A stretch of DNA of 64,000 nucleotides. It comes from Rugalucina vietnamica (Eukaryota; Mollusca; Bivalvia; Lucinida; Lucinidae). Position numbers and translations under genes: made by a program. Shown here in pieces: positions 53,555-64,000 of this stretch. The DNA lies in assembly GCA_964017185.1 (NCBI GenBank), contig OZ024875.1:26235456-26299455 (forward strand), written 5' to 3'. Position 1 is the first letter of the stretch. Each line of letters starts with the position of its first letter. A model generated the notes under the pieces. It was not told where the DNA came from. It saw only the letters and a list, made by a program, of their open reading frames with translations, and did not search any database.

Positions 53555-53705
53555 GAATCTAATATGGTGTTCTGTTCTAGATGGAAGTTTCCAACCCTCG
53601 GGATGACCGTGCTGAGCGGAACCTCGGCGGAGCCTCGGTTCCGCTCAGCACGGTCATCCCTTGGGTTGGAAACTTCCATCTAGAACAGAACCCCATATAA
53701 GATTC
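53555..53705. repeat. Long near-perfect hairpin, about 70-bp arms
   Basis: The left arm runs from 53555 (GAATCTAATATGG) to about 53623; the right arm from about 53637 to 53705. They differ by only a few bases and a short bulge, and a loop of about 13 nt separates them. If transcribed it would form a long double-stranded RNA stem. Confidence 0.85.
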
Positions 53706-55343
53706 TTATATTACCAGGTTTGACATACCTTGAGAAAATTGACTTTTAACTTACACAGATACCATGCATTTGTCTTGTGCAGGGTAAGAAGCTTTGTACG
53801 GAGTGTTGCTGCAGTAGTACACTGCATCAAAGGCAGGTTTTCTTATTACATGTACGGTACATCTGCTACTGCAATAGGCATGGTGATATGTCATTAGTAT
53901 TAAACTATCTTCCTTTACCTGACAAGAGCAGAGACCGTGCTGTTTTGTGACAACAACTGGTTATGTTGTTGAATAAGCCAGAATCATCATTAGAAAGCAG
54001 TCTGTTTAGGAAGAAATGCACTGGCCAGCTTTTGCTTTGGCACAAGGAGATTAGCATATTCAGTCAGTGTTGACTAGACGGAACACTCAGTTTGTATTAC
54101 AATCAGGGTTGTATTTCTGTTCAGTCTGATGATGATGCGGCTTAGTTTGCAACATTATTATCTTGAGAAATTATTGAAAGGTTGTGTTGGAGTGGAGAAA
54201 CCTGTTCAACATCATCTCCATTTCAACACGGGGAGAATTTTTCAGCGTTCTAGAAGATATTGACAAACTGGATGAGTCTCAGAGAAGCATCGGTGATGCT
54301 ATTTGTCTTTGGAAACAGAAAGAAGAAGACCTATTTTAACATTAGACAGTGATAATGCTTATTTGGTCAAAATACCTACAGTTGACCTTTAATACATTTG
54401 CTGAAATCCACTACTGTTACATTATATACATTCCCAGATTTAGAGATACAGCTTCTTTTGACAGAGACTGAAATGGTGTATGATGGATCTCCAACCCCAG
54501 TAAAAGCTTCAATCTGATGTAACTGCTTCACTTTTCTCCTGTGAAAACTAATAACTATTGTGGCCTTGACAGTTGACATTTATTAGAAATAATAACATGA
54601 TTTTAATTCATATATATGTCACAGAAATTTTTCCTTTGATATTGATACAAAATTGTGAGAACCAAACTTTATCTTAGCAATCAACTGAATTTCTGTAACT
54701 TAATTTTACTCGGAGCAGAAATTGTCAAACTGATTTGAAAGAAGTTATTGGGATATTGATTTTACAGCTTTTAAATTGTTGTGGAACACACTGATATAAC
54801 ACTTCATGCTGTGGAATGGTCTTGAGCCATGAATGGGAAAACCTGTTTTGCAAAACAAAATAAGGATGCATATCAGCTATGCAGATTGATGAGCACTTTA
54901 TTTTGCTGCCTCAGTAGAATGATACATATATCTAGTTTTGAAACCAAAATAATATAACACCAGCTAGATTCTTTGCTCTGAAGCCAATTGTTTAATACGC
55001 TGATGACAGGTTTTCTCATGATTTGGTTTATGTTGCAACTGTTGTGTGTGTGTGACACCAGATAGTGTTGGTGATGTATAGAGATGGCCTTGACGGTATT
55101 GTCATGACCAGTCAATGATTAAAAATTTAACATGAGTTTAATGGCTGTTAGTTGTCTGTTTTGACCCTGTGTTAGTTTCTGTTACCCAAGAATTAAGATG
55201 CTGAAATTGAACTTGCACAGCAGTTTAATACCTAAGAAGTGGCTTGCTCAAGGACTCAACATAGCGGAGGTTACGCTTGAACCCAAAACCTCAAGGTCAT
55301 CGCGCTTTACATAGAATTGAGCTCATCCAATATAAATCTGCAT
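53706..55343. other. Intergenic stretch, mostly unassigned
   Basis: No gene with good support. A 54-codon frame without ATG (54178-54339) has a fairly protein-like composition (GEFFSVLEDIDKLDESQRS), but no known family. A diverged MITE of the GAGAAAACC/GGAAAACCTGT type spans about 54831-55020. Confidence 0.4.
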
Positions 55344-56655
55344 TTTAGCTCACCTGAGCCAAAGGCTCATAAGGTGAGCTTATAAGATGGCCATGATCCG
55401 TCTGTCCGTCCGTTCGTCGTCCACAATTTCAAAGATCTTCTTCTCTGAAACCACTTGGCCGATCTACTTGAAATTTTATGTGGAGCCTCCTTGGGTAGTG
55501 GCATTTCAAGTTTGATAGCGAAATCCAGGTCACATGACCAAGATGGCCGCAACGCCCATATATGGTAAAAACCCTTCAAAAAACTCTTTTCCAGAACCGG
55601 TGGGCCAATTTCCACGAAACTTGGTATGTAGCATCGGGGACTTCAGCCCATCATAGTTTGATAAAATGATGACCCTTGAATGACCTTGACCTATTTTACG
55701 GCAAGGTCAAATTTGGAAACATTTAGGCTTTTACATGGGAAAAAGTGAAAACTATGGAATTTTTAAAAACTATTGCAGCCTGAGGCCTGAAAAGTGGTAG
55801 ATGCAAACAACTAATGGAGTAGATGAAGGTATGGGATTAATTTAGGTCAAGGTCATCTCTTGACCTTGGCCAGTCTGTCATCCATACACACTTTTCAAAG
55901 ATCTTCTTCTCTGAAACTGCTGGGCCAATCAAAGTGAAATTTTATGTGGAGCATCCATGGGTAGGGGAGACGCAAGTTTGATGGCGAAATCCGGGTCACA
56001 TGACCAAGATGGCCGCCACGCCCATATATGGTAAAAACCACTCAAAAATCTTCTCCAGAACCGGCTGGCTGATTTTCATGAAACTTGATATATAGCATTT
56101 GGGACTCCAGCCCATCATAGTTTGATCAAATGATGACCCTAGGATGACCATGACCTATTTTATGGCAATTTCAATTTTGGAAACATAGGCTTTTACATGG
56201 GAAAAGTGAAAACTATGGATTTTTTGAAAACTGTTGCAGCCTGAGACCTGAAAAGTGGTAGATGCAAACAACTAATGGAGTAGATGGAGTAGACTTTGAC
56301 CTATTTTATGGCAAGGTCAATTTTGGAAACATAGGCTTTTACATGGGAAAAGGCGAAAACAATGGATATTTTGGAAACTGTTGCAGCCTGAGACCTGAAA
56401 GTTGCTAGATGCAGACAACTAATGGAGTCAACGAAGTAATTTAGAAGGCCAAGGTCATTTGTTGACCTTGACCCAAGGTCATTTAAATATCAAAATTATG
56501 GTTTTCTCAGAAATCACTGGGTTTGGAAACTATTGCAGCCTGAGACCTAAAACTGCAGATGCAAACAACTTGAGAAGTCAATAAAGGTGTGAGTATTCAA
56601 GGTCAAGGTCATTTCAGGCTTCAGGTGAGCTTTCTCAGGACCAATGGTCCTCTGG
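55344..56655 (+). mobile_element. HINE-like element, family 1
   Basis: 5' TTTAGCTCACCTGAGCC hairpin; units like those of intron 2 (CAGTCTGTCATCCATACACA); 3' CAGGTGAGC, the CCAATGGTCC hairpin and TCTGG. Inner units are partly deleted. Confidence 0.8.
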
Positions 56656-57170
56656 TTAGCTCAACTGAGCCAAAGGCTCCCAAGGTGAGCTTTTGGATGG
56701 CTATGTGTGTCCGTTCGTCGTCGCCCATAATTTCAAAGATTATCTCCTGAAACCGCTTGGCCAATCAAACGTGGAGCATCCTTAGGAAGGGGGAAGAAAA
56801 GTTTATATAAATGGACCAGGTCACATGGCCAAGATGGCCACCATGGTTATAAATAGCAAAAACCTTTAAAAATCTCAAGAACCAGAAGAAGGCATATGAT
56901 TTTGAAACTTGGCATGAAGCATCAGGGAGAGGAGCTCTACAAAATGTATATAAATCATGACCCTGGGATGACTGACCTATTTTACTGCAAGGTCAAAATG
57001 TCCCCCATGCATTTGAATGGAGAAAATTGTCAAAATGTTATTTGAAGGGAAAAACTTGAGGGAAATGGACTGAAGATGTATGATTCTGAAAAAACATGAA
57101 CTGGTCCAAATGAAAGAAATGAACTGAAGATTTATGATTCTGAAAAAAAAAAAAAATTAAAAAATGGACC
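56656..57170 (+). mobile_element. HINE-like element, family 1, directly abutting, 3'-truncated
   Basis: TTAGCTCAACTGAGCCAAAG begins at the base after the CTGG end of the preceding element. One unit follows; no 3' hairpin is found. Confidence 0.7.
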
Positions 57171-57703
57171 CTAGCTTTTCTGACAAAAATGCTCAGCCTT
57201 TTTAAAGTTTCAGCTGTACGTGGGTTGGGATTTAAGTTCGCAGACTTTCTTAATAAAAGTTTCAGATGTCTGTTTTACAGAAATCAAAATTATATCATCT
57301 GAAAATACTACCTATCATATGAGATATTAAGCTTAGTTCTACGCAGTATGGTTTCAGTACAACAATGAATTAAAACCAATGACCCTCCATTACCCGTGTC
57401 ATGCCGTATAAACTTTGACGTCGAAACTATGTCAAATTTCAATAGATATCGGCATTGAAACGTCTTTTTGAACGGCAGGTTTTTGTCTAGATGTGAAAGG
57501 ACAAGGGCGTTTAACGCCTGATTTTGGCGTCAGATTTTGCTAAAAAATAAATTTTGGAATTTAGGTGAGAAAACTATTTCTTAAGACAGTCATGTCTCCT
57601 CTATTACAAAACAAGAACAAGTACTTCATTTATACTACAAGCGTTGCCATGACAACGCCCAAAAGAACCATAGATAGAGCACATTTTGCAATTTTTGATC
57701 TAT
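57171..57703. other. Unassigned stretch
   Basis: No gene or clear repeat recognised between two HINE elements. Confidence 0.35.
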
Positions 57704-58786
57704 TTTTAGCTCACCTGAGCCGTTAGGCTCACAAGGTGAGCTTATAGGATGGCCAGGATCCGGCGTCCGTCCGTCCGTCCACAATTTCAAAGATCTTCTT
57801 CTCTGAAACCGCTTGGCCAACCAAAGCCAAATTTTATATGAAGCATCTATAGGAAGGGGGAACCAATGTGTATATAAGAAATCCAGGTCACATGACCAAG
57901 ATGGCTGCCATGCCCATATATGGTGAAAACCCTTCAAAAATCTTCTTCTCCAGAACCAGTGGACTGATTTCAACGAAACTTGGCATGAAGCATTGATGGC
58001 TTAAGCACTACAATGTGTATATAAATCATGACCCTGTGATGACCTTGACCTATTTTACGGCAAGGTCAACATAGGTCGCCAATGCATTTGAATGGGGAAA
58101 ACTTTTAAAATGTCATTTAAAGTGAAAGTCTTGCAGGAAATGGGCAGTAGGACTGAATATTAATGATTCTGAAAAAAAAATTGGACCCCAGGGGCTCATA
58201 TGCCCCCACCCCGGGGCAATAAACATGTATATTACCATAATATTCAAACATCATCTTCTCTGAAACCGCTTGGCCAATCAAAGCCAAATTTTATGTGAAG
58301 CATCAATAGGAAGGGGTAATCAATGTGTATATAAATAATCCAGGTCACATGACCAAGATGGCCGCAATGCCCATATATGGTAAAAACCCTTCAAAAATCT
58401 TCTTCTCCAGAACCGGTGGATCGATTTCAAAGAAACTTGACATGAAGCATCGATGGCTCAAGTACTACAATGTGTATATAAATCATGACCCTGTGATGAC
58501 CTTGACCTTTTTTTACGGCAAGGTCAACATAGGTCGCCAATGCATTTGAATAGGGAAAACTTTTAAAATGTCATTTAAAGTGAAAGTCTTGCAGGAAATG
58601 GGCAATAGGACTGAATATTAATGATTCTGAAAAAAAATGGACCCCAGGGGCTCATCTGCCCCCACCCCGGGGCAATATACATGTATATTACCATAATATT
58701 CAAACATCTTCTCCTCTGAAACCGCTTGGCGAATCAAAGCCAAATTGTATGTGAAGCATCTATGGAATGGGGGAATTAATGTATAT

Positions 58787-59251
58787 CATTGGCTCGTTGA
58801 CAAAACCTCGTAACTGCAAAAAAAACAAAATTTTTCAGGAGAAGCAAAAAACTAAAACTTGTATATAGATAATATATAAAATGTGCATGTTTACAAATTG
58901 TTGTATATACAAAACTTAATAAAGGAAAGCTAGAAGCACATTCTTATGATGAATTGAAGAATGCATTTTATGAGAAATCATTCATATGCATCTTTTGCAT
59001 ATCTAAATGATAAAGATTTTCTTGTATTTAATTTTTTTGAAATCGCATATACGAGGTTTTGTCACCTTTTTTCAAGTCCGTTTACCATTTGTAGTTACAA
59101 GGTTTTGTAAGGTCATCGAAAAACTAACTTCCCATTGGACATAACCTACAAGGCTTTGTCACAAGCTGAATTTGAATGTTTTGAATCGCGCCATGTGAAA
59201 AAACGATTTTTGAAAAAAGTGCAGTTACGAGGTTTTGTCAACGAGCCAACG
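58787..59251. mobile_element. 465-bp MITE with perfect 30-bp inverted ends
   Basis: Left TTGGCTCGTTGACAAAACCT, continuing CGTAACTGCA, and its perfect inverse at the right. Internal copies of TACGAGGTTTTGTCA-type motifs lie near 59050, 59094 and 59148. It splits a HINE unit at the GTATAT motif. Confidence 0.8.
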
Positions 59252-59612
59252 ATATATAAATTATCTAGTTCACAGGACCAAGATGGCTGCCATGCCCATG
59301 TAAGGTAAAAACCCTTCAAAAATCTTCTTCTCCGAATCTGGTGGACCGATTTCAAAGAAACTTGGCATGAAGCACCAATGGCTGAAGTACTACAATGTGT
59401 ATATAAATTATGACCCTGTGGTGACCTTGACCTATTTTAGGACAAGGTCAACATAGGTCGCCAATGCATTGGAATGAGGAAAACTTTTAAAAAGTCATTT
59501 GAGGTGAAAATCTTGCAGGAAATGGGTAGTAGGACTAAATATTAATGATTCTGAAAAAAAAAATGGACCTAAGGGCTTATATGCCCACACCCGGGGGCAA
59601 TATACATGTATA

Positions 59613-60582
59613 CGAGGGGTGATCGGAAAGTACGTATAAAAATGCTCTCATTTCTTTAGCTTTTATTATTTCGAGATAAAATTTCATCACAGTATGCAGC
59701 AATATATGCAGTTATTTCATTGCAGCAACGCATGCATAATACGCACACGTGCGTTGCAGCTGTCGTTATGGAAACACCGCCTAACGCTATGCGGCGCAAC
59801 GTAACGTCAAAGCTTTTATTTTTTCAAAATACTTCTTAGTTCAAAGTATTGTAACACCAGTTTTGATTGCGTATGCCCACATTTTATTTAATACTTAATA
59901 ACTACAACGTACACGGCTTATGTTTGTAAAGTTACGAGGGTTTCTATCGAATGGATTTGTCTCCGGAGTTTAAAAAAAAACGACCCTGTCAAATAGACAA
60001 ATTAAACTATTAAGATTTTCGACAATATTGCTTTTTCGCGAAGTCATTTTTTAAAAGTATATAGGGATTTACTGCAATGTCGAAACGTTTTTATTCTTGA
60101 CATTGTCTCTACTAGTTATGGTTTATGTCAGTCTTTTTGTTATTTCGTTGAATTTCGGCCAGAAAACAAGGTGTTGATTTTAACTTTACAAAATGAAATT
60201 GAAGTTCTAGCATATTTTAGGCTTACCTGTCTAATTCAATTTCACCTTATTAGTAGATAAAGCATCAGAATGCCGTATGATGTTTTCGAAAAATGGTCAA
60301 CCAATGTTAGAAAGTTATTTTTCATGAAAAAAAAATGTCGACCAACTTTCCCGAACCCCAAGATACGCTAACAAAGTCAACCCAGGGGTACAGGTGCGCC
60401 GGGTCACGTGAAGTGACGTCATTACGCTGTCTCGTGCATGAACATACGACGCCATTGTTTTAAAATGACAGTGGCATTCAATTACAAAAGGATCAATGTT
60501 TATTCGTTCTAAATTTTATATCAATCGGTTGACGCAAACATATTTTACAGCATTTTTATATGTACTTTCCGATCACCCCTCG
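59613..60582. mobile_element. Mariner-type MITE, 970 bp, exact TA target
   Basis: Ends CGAGGGGTGATCGGAAAGTA plus about 13 further paired bases (one mismatch over the first 33), flanked by TA at 59611-59612 and 60583-60584. Removal restores CATGTATATTACCATAAT, the sequence of intact units. A short frame MDLSPEFKKKRP near 59952 may be a coding remnant; no DDE domain is seen. Confidence 0.85.
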
Positions 60583-61105
60583 TATTACCATAATATTCAA
60601 ACATCTCCTCTAAAACCACTTGGCCAATTGAAGCCAAATTTTATGTGAAGCATCTATAGGATGGGGGAACCAATGTATATATTAATTATCTAGGTCACAT
60701 GACCAAGATGGCCACCATGCCCATATATGGTAAAAACCCTTCAAATATCTTCTTCTCTGAAACCAATAGATTGACTTCAATGAAACTTGGCGTGAAGCAT
60801 CCATGGCTATAGTACTACAATGTATATATAAATCATGACCCTGTGATGACCTTGACCGAGTTTATGGCAAGGTCATCATGGGTTGCCCATGCATTTGAAT
60901 GGGAAAAACTGTTAAAATGTCATTTGAAGGGAAAAGCCAGCAAGAAATTGGCAAATGGACAGAATATTGATTATTCTGAAAAAAGAAAACGGCCCAAGGG
61001 CTTCATCTGCCCCTGCACTGGGGTTAAATACCATAATATTCAAACATGTTTATTGGTATATGCAGCAGACTCAGGTGAGCGTTTACAGGACCATTGGTCC
61101 TCTGG

Positions 61106-61583
61106 TTGACCATTTCTGAACACATTTTTTAATTTTTAAGTGCCAGCCCACACCGCGAACAAAATGATACTGAGCATACAATATCTCTGGATGATATTTC
61201 ATAATTATTTCATAATAAGAAGGGCCGGTAGTTGAAAATGATGTTGAATGGTGAAAAATAGACCCAAAATTGCAAAAAGTGGTATTTCCATGCTTTTTGG
61301 AGCGTTGCCATGGCAACATGTGTAATTTGAATGTGATAGCTGTGGTAGAATTTATAAGCAGGGCCCTATACCTGCTATTTGCAATACTTCTCTCCTAAGA
61401 ATTCCAAAATTCAATTTTTTACCAACACATGAGGCTGAAATCAGGCCTTAAATTCCATAGGCCTTTTAGCAGTGCATTGTGTGCGCATTATATTGAGCAA
61501 TAATAAAAACATATTCCAATAAGCAAAGTTTACTAACACAGAAATAATTCAAAAAGTCCCATTCTTTATTGGATCACCCACAT
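61106..61583. other. Unassigned stretch
   Basis: No gene or repeat boundary recognised. Confidence 0.35.
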
Positions 61584-62079
61584 ATTAAAAGATCTTCTCT
61601 GACCCAACATGGCCTATCAAAGCCAAACTTCACGTGGAGCATCCTTAGGAAGGGGGAACGAAAGTTTATTTTTAAAAATAATCCAGGTCACATAACCAAG
61701 ATGGCCACCATCCCCATATACGGTAAAAACACTTGAAAAATCTTCTCTGGAACTGCTGAACCTATTGCAACCAAACTTGACATGTAGTTATTAAGACTAG
61801 AACACTACAATGTGTGTATAAATGATGACTCTGTGATGACCTTGTCAGATTTTACAGCGAGGTCAACATAGGTCACATATGCAGAAAACTGAAGGGAAAA
61901 CTTTCAGGAAATGGACAAATGTACAGAAAATTTATGAGTTTCAAAAAAGAAATTGTCCCCAGGGGTTATTCTGACCCTGTCCTGGGGCTATATACATGTA
62001 TATGACCATTACAGTCAAACATTTATTGGTGTATATCTCAGATCTCAGGTGAGCGTTTAGAGGACTATTGGTCCTCTGG
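61584..62079 (+). mobile_element. HINE-like 3' fragment, family 1
   Basis: A 5'-truncated last unit ending CTCAGGTGAGCG, hairpin GGACTATTGGTCC and TCTGG. Confidence 0.7.
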
Positions 62080-62082
62080 TTA

Positions 62083-62250
62083 TTAGCTCTCCTGAGCCTT
62101 ACAGGATAGGCTGATTCCTGGCATCTGTCAACCATTTTCAAGATCTCTGAAACTGCTTGGCCAATTGAAGCCAAATTTTATATGAAGCACCTAAAAAAGC
62201 AAGAACACATGGAGGTCAATATCGCATCTGCATCGGGCAAAATAACTAGA
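62083..62250 (+). mobile_element. HINE-like 5' fragment, family 1
   Basis: TTAGCTCTCCTGAGCC and the start of a unit, then lost. Begins 3 bases after the preceding 3' end. Confidence 0.55.
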
Positions 62251-62495
62251 GCATGAAATGTTAAGGGCACCAGGTCAATGTGTGTACATAAAGGGTTTGC
62301 AATATTTCACACTCCCAGCTATCACAAATGCAGAGAATACCAAACTTTGACCTAAAAATTTACAAAGTCTTTGGACCATGAGATATAGGTCAAGGGCACC
62401 AGTGTAGCAACAATAACTGTCCATCAACGACTTATGTCCACCATGGACAATTGTCGTTGCGGCTGCAACGACTTCTGTCCACTAGACAGTAATTT
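62251..62495. other. Unassigned stretch
   Basis: No gene seen; a short inverted pair around GACTTATGTCCACCATGGAC (about 62430-62480) is present. Confidence 0.3.
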
Positions 62496-63416
62496 TTAGC
62501 TCACCTGAGCCGAAGGCTCACAGGGTGAGCTTATAGGATGGCCATGATCCGGCGTCCGTCCGTCCGTCGTCCACAATTTCAAAGATCTTCTCTGAAACTG
62601 CTTGGCCAATCAAAGTGAAATTTTATGTGGAGCATCCATGGGTAGGGGAGACGAAAGTTTGATCGCAAAATCCAGGTCACATGACCAAGATGGCCACCAC
62701 GCCCATATATGGTAAAAACCACTCAAAAATCAAAATCTTCTTCTCCAGAACCGGTGGGCCGATTTCCACGAAACTTGGTATGTAGCATCGGGGACTTCAG
62801 CCCATCATAGTTTGCTAAAATGATGACCCTGGGATGACCTTGACCTATTTTACGGCAAGGTCAAATTTGGAAACATTTAGGCTTTTACATAGGAAAAAGT
62901 GAAAACTATGGAGTTTTTGAAAACTATTGCAGCCTGCCTGAAAAGTGGTAGATGCAAACAACTAATGGAGTAGATGAAGGTATGTGATTAAGTTAGGTCA
63001 AGGTCATCTCTTGACCTTGGCCAGTCTGTCTTCCATACACACTTTTCAAAGATCTTCTCTGAAACTGCTTGGCCAATCAAAGTGAAATTTTATGTGGAGC
63101 ATCCATGGGTAGGGGAGACGAAAGTTTGATCGCAAAATCCAGGTCACATGACCAAGATGGCCGCCATGCCCATATATGGTAAAAACCACTCAAAAATCTT
63201 CTTCTCCAGAACCGGCAGGCCTATTTTCATGAAACTTGGTATGTAGCATTTGGGACTCCAGCCCATCATAATTTGATCAAATGATGATCATAGGATGACC
63301 TTGACCTATTTTACAGCAAGGTCAATTTTGGAAATATAGGCTTTTACATGGGAAAAGTGAAACTATGGATTTTTTGAAAACTGTTGCAGCCTGAGACCTG
63401 AAAAGTGGTAGATCAT
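62496..63416 (+). mobile_element. HINE-like element, family 1, 3'-truncated
   Basis: 5' TTAGCTCACCTGAGCC hairpin and two units of the intron 2 type; breaks off at 63416 without the 3' end. Confidence 0.75.
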
Positions 63417-63481
63417 CATCATGCCTGTACGAAATTGTCCAACAGGAACACAGCACTATTACCACAGGAAAATGAGACAAG

Positions 63482-63661
63482 ATTCCTGGCCGGAATCCCT
63501 TTGACTATTTGATTTTTCTTATAAAGATTACGACAGGAGTCAGTGTGGACTCCCTGTGGAATCTGGCGCGAAATTAGCAGGAATCCTGCCAGGAATCTGA
63601 ACCAGGAATTTAGAGCAGATTCCTGGCAGGAATCCTGTTAGGAATATGGAGCCAATTCCTG
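63482..63661. repeat. Cluster of GGAATCCTG / GATTCCTGG motifs
   Basis: About ten copies of a GGAATC(C/T) core or its inverse within 180 bp, for example GCAGGAATCCTGCCAGGAAT. Unknown origin. Confidence 0.5.
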
Positions 63662-64000
63662 CTATATGTCTGCATAGAAATGACCTCTTTGAAAACACAT
63701 GCATATGAAAGTTTTTTGAACAAAGAAAATGTAAGGGGCTAGTGTATCATATATATCCATAGATGCAGCCATTATATTTTGTTATAAAAATGCTGGTATC
63801 AATGAGTAGTAATGATAAATATCATTTTCAATGACAAGTCTTAGAAACTTCCTTTAATAGACAGAATAAAATTGTACATGATCAGAGGTGGGTGGGGAAT
63901 ATTTTGAAAACAAAAAGCATAAAGAATTTAGTTAATGCTTACAAAGATCAATGCATGAATAAAATGGAAGAAAAACATACCTTACTTTTACCTAAAAGTG
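63662..64000. other. Unassigned stretch to window end
   Basis: AT-rich; nothing recognised. Confidence 0.35.

Larger units (their letters stand above)
57704..61105 (+). mobile_element. HINE-like element, family 1, with two nested MITEs
   Basis: Begins TTTTTAGCTCACCTGAGCC and ends CTCAGGTGAGCG, GGACCATTGGTCC, TCTGG. Units match those of 14078-18925. It is interrupted at 58787-59251 and 59613-60582. Confidence 0.85.

Overview
This is eukaryotic DNA, most likely from a bivalve mollusc. The evidence is one long many-exon gene with GT-AG introns, low gene density, and four families of tandem-repeat-bearing dispersed elements whose termini are ones I associate with bivalve genomes. The species cannot be read from the sequence.

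The one clear gene is a KMT2E(MLL5)/SETD5-family chromatin regulator on the + strand, with coding sequence 20870..50692. I resolved 25 coding exons whose phases join into one 2298-codon frame. The protein carries, in order, a conserved N-terminus, a DHNY motif (HCF-1-binding type), a proline-rich segment, a C4HC3 PHD finger, a SET domain with an RRSC-PN core, several short family-conserved blocks, and long Ser/Pro-rich tails. No second gene is convincing.

Layout. 1-590: imperfect inverted duplication with a TCTCGCGAGA promoter-type palindrome in each arm. 959-2290: TA-flanked TIR element holding a palindromic GCACGAC cluster. 2400-4916: another TA-flanked TIR element with a hAT-like element nested inside. 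5190-8630: one LINE reverse transcriptase broken by a hAT-like element and by a helentron-like element. 8853-11267: helentron-like element A. 11268-13365: mostly non-repetitive. 13366-20739: four-level nest of repeats ending 58 bp before the exon with the start codon. 20870-50692: the gene, with introns full of TIR elements, one SINE and more helentron-like elements. 50693 to about 52670: 3' UTR. 52937-53705: fold-back repeats. 55344-63416: mostly helentron-like elements and MITEs. 63417-64000: short-motif cluster, then nothing recognised.

The most interesting signal is in the helentron-like (HINE-like) repeats. Their ends are defined by empty-site reconstructions: a T|T target, inverted subterminal repeats, and a 3' hairpin followed by CTGG or CTAG. 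Three sequence-distinct groups carry dense arrays of nuclear-receptor half-sites. Two copies, one upstream of the gene and one in intron 10, each carry 10-11 sites of the form AGGTCA-NNN-TGACCT at a 128-bp period, mostly the exact palindrome AGGTCACTGTGACCT (estrogen-response-element type). All recognised copies point the same way as the gene. Whether these arrays bind receptors or affect the gene cannot be told from sequence alone.
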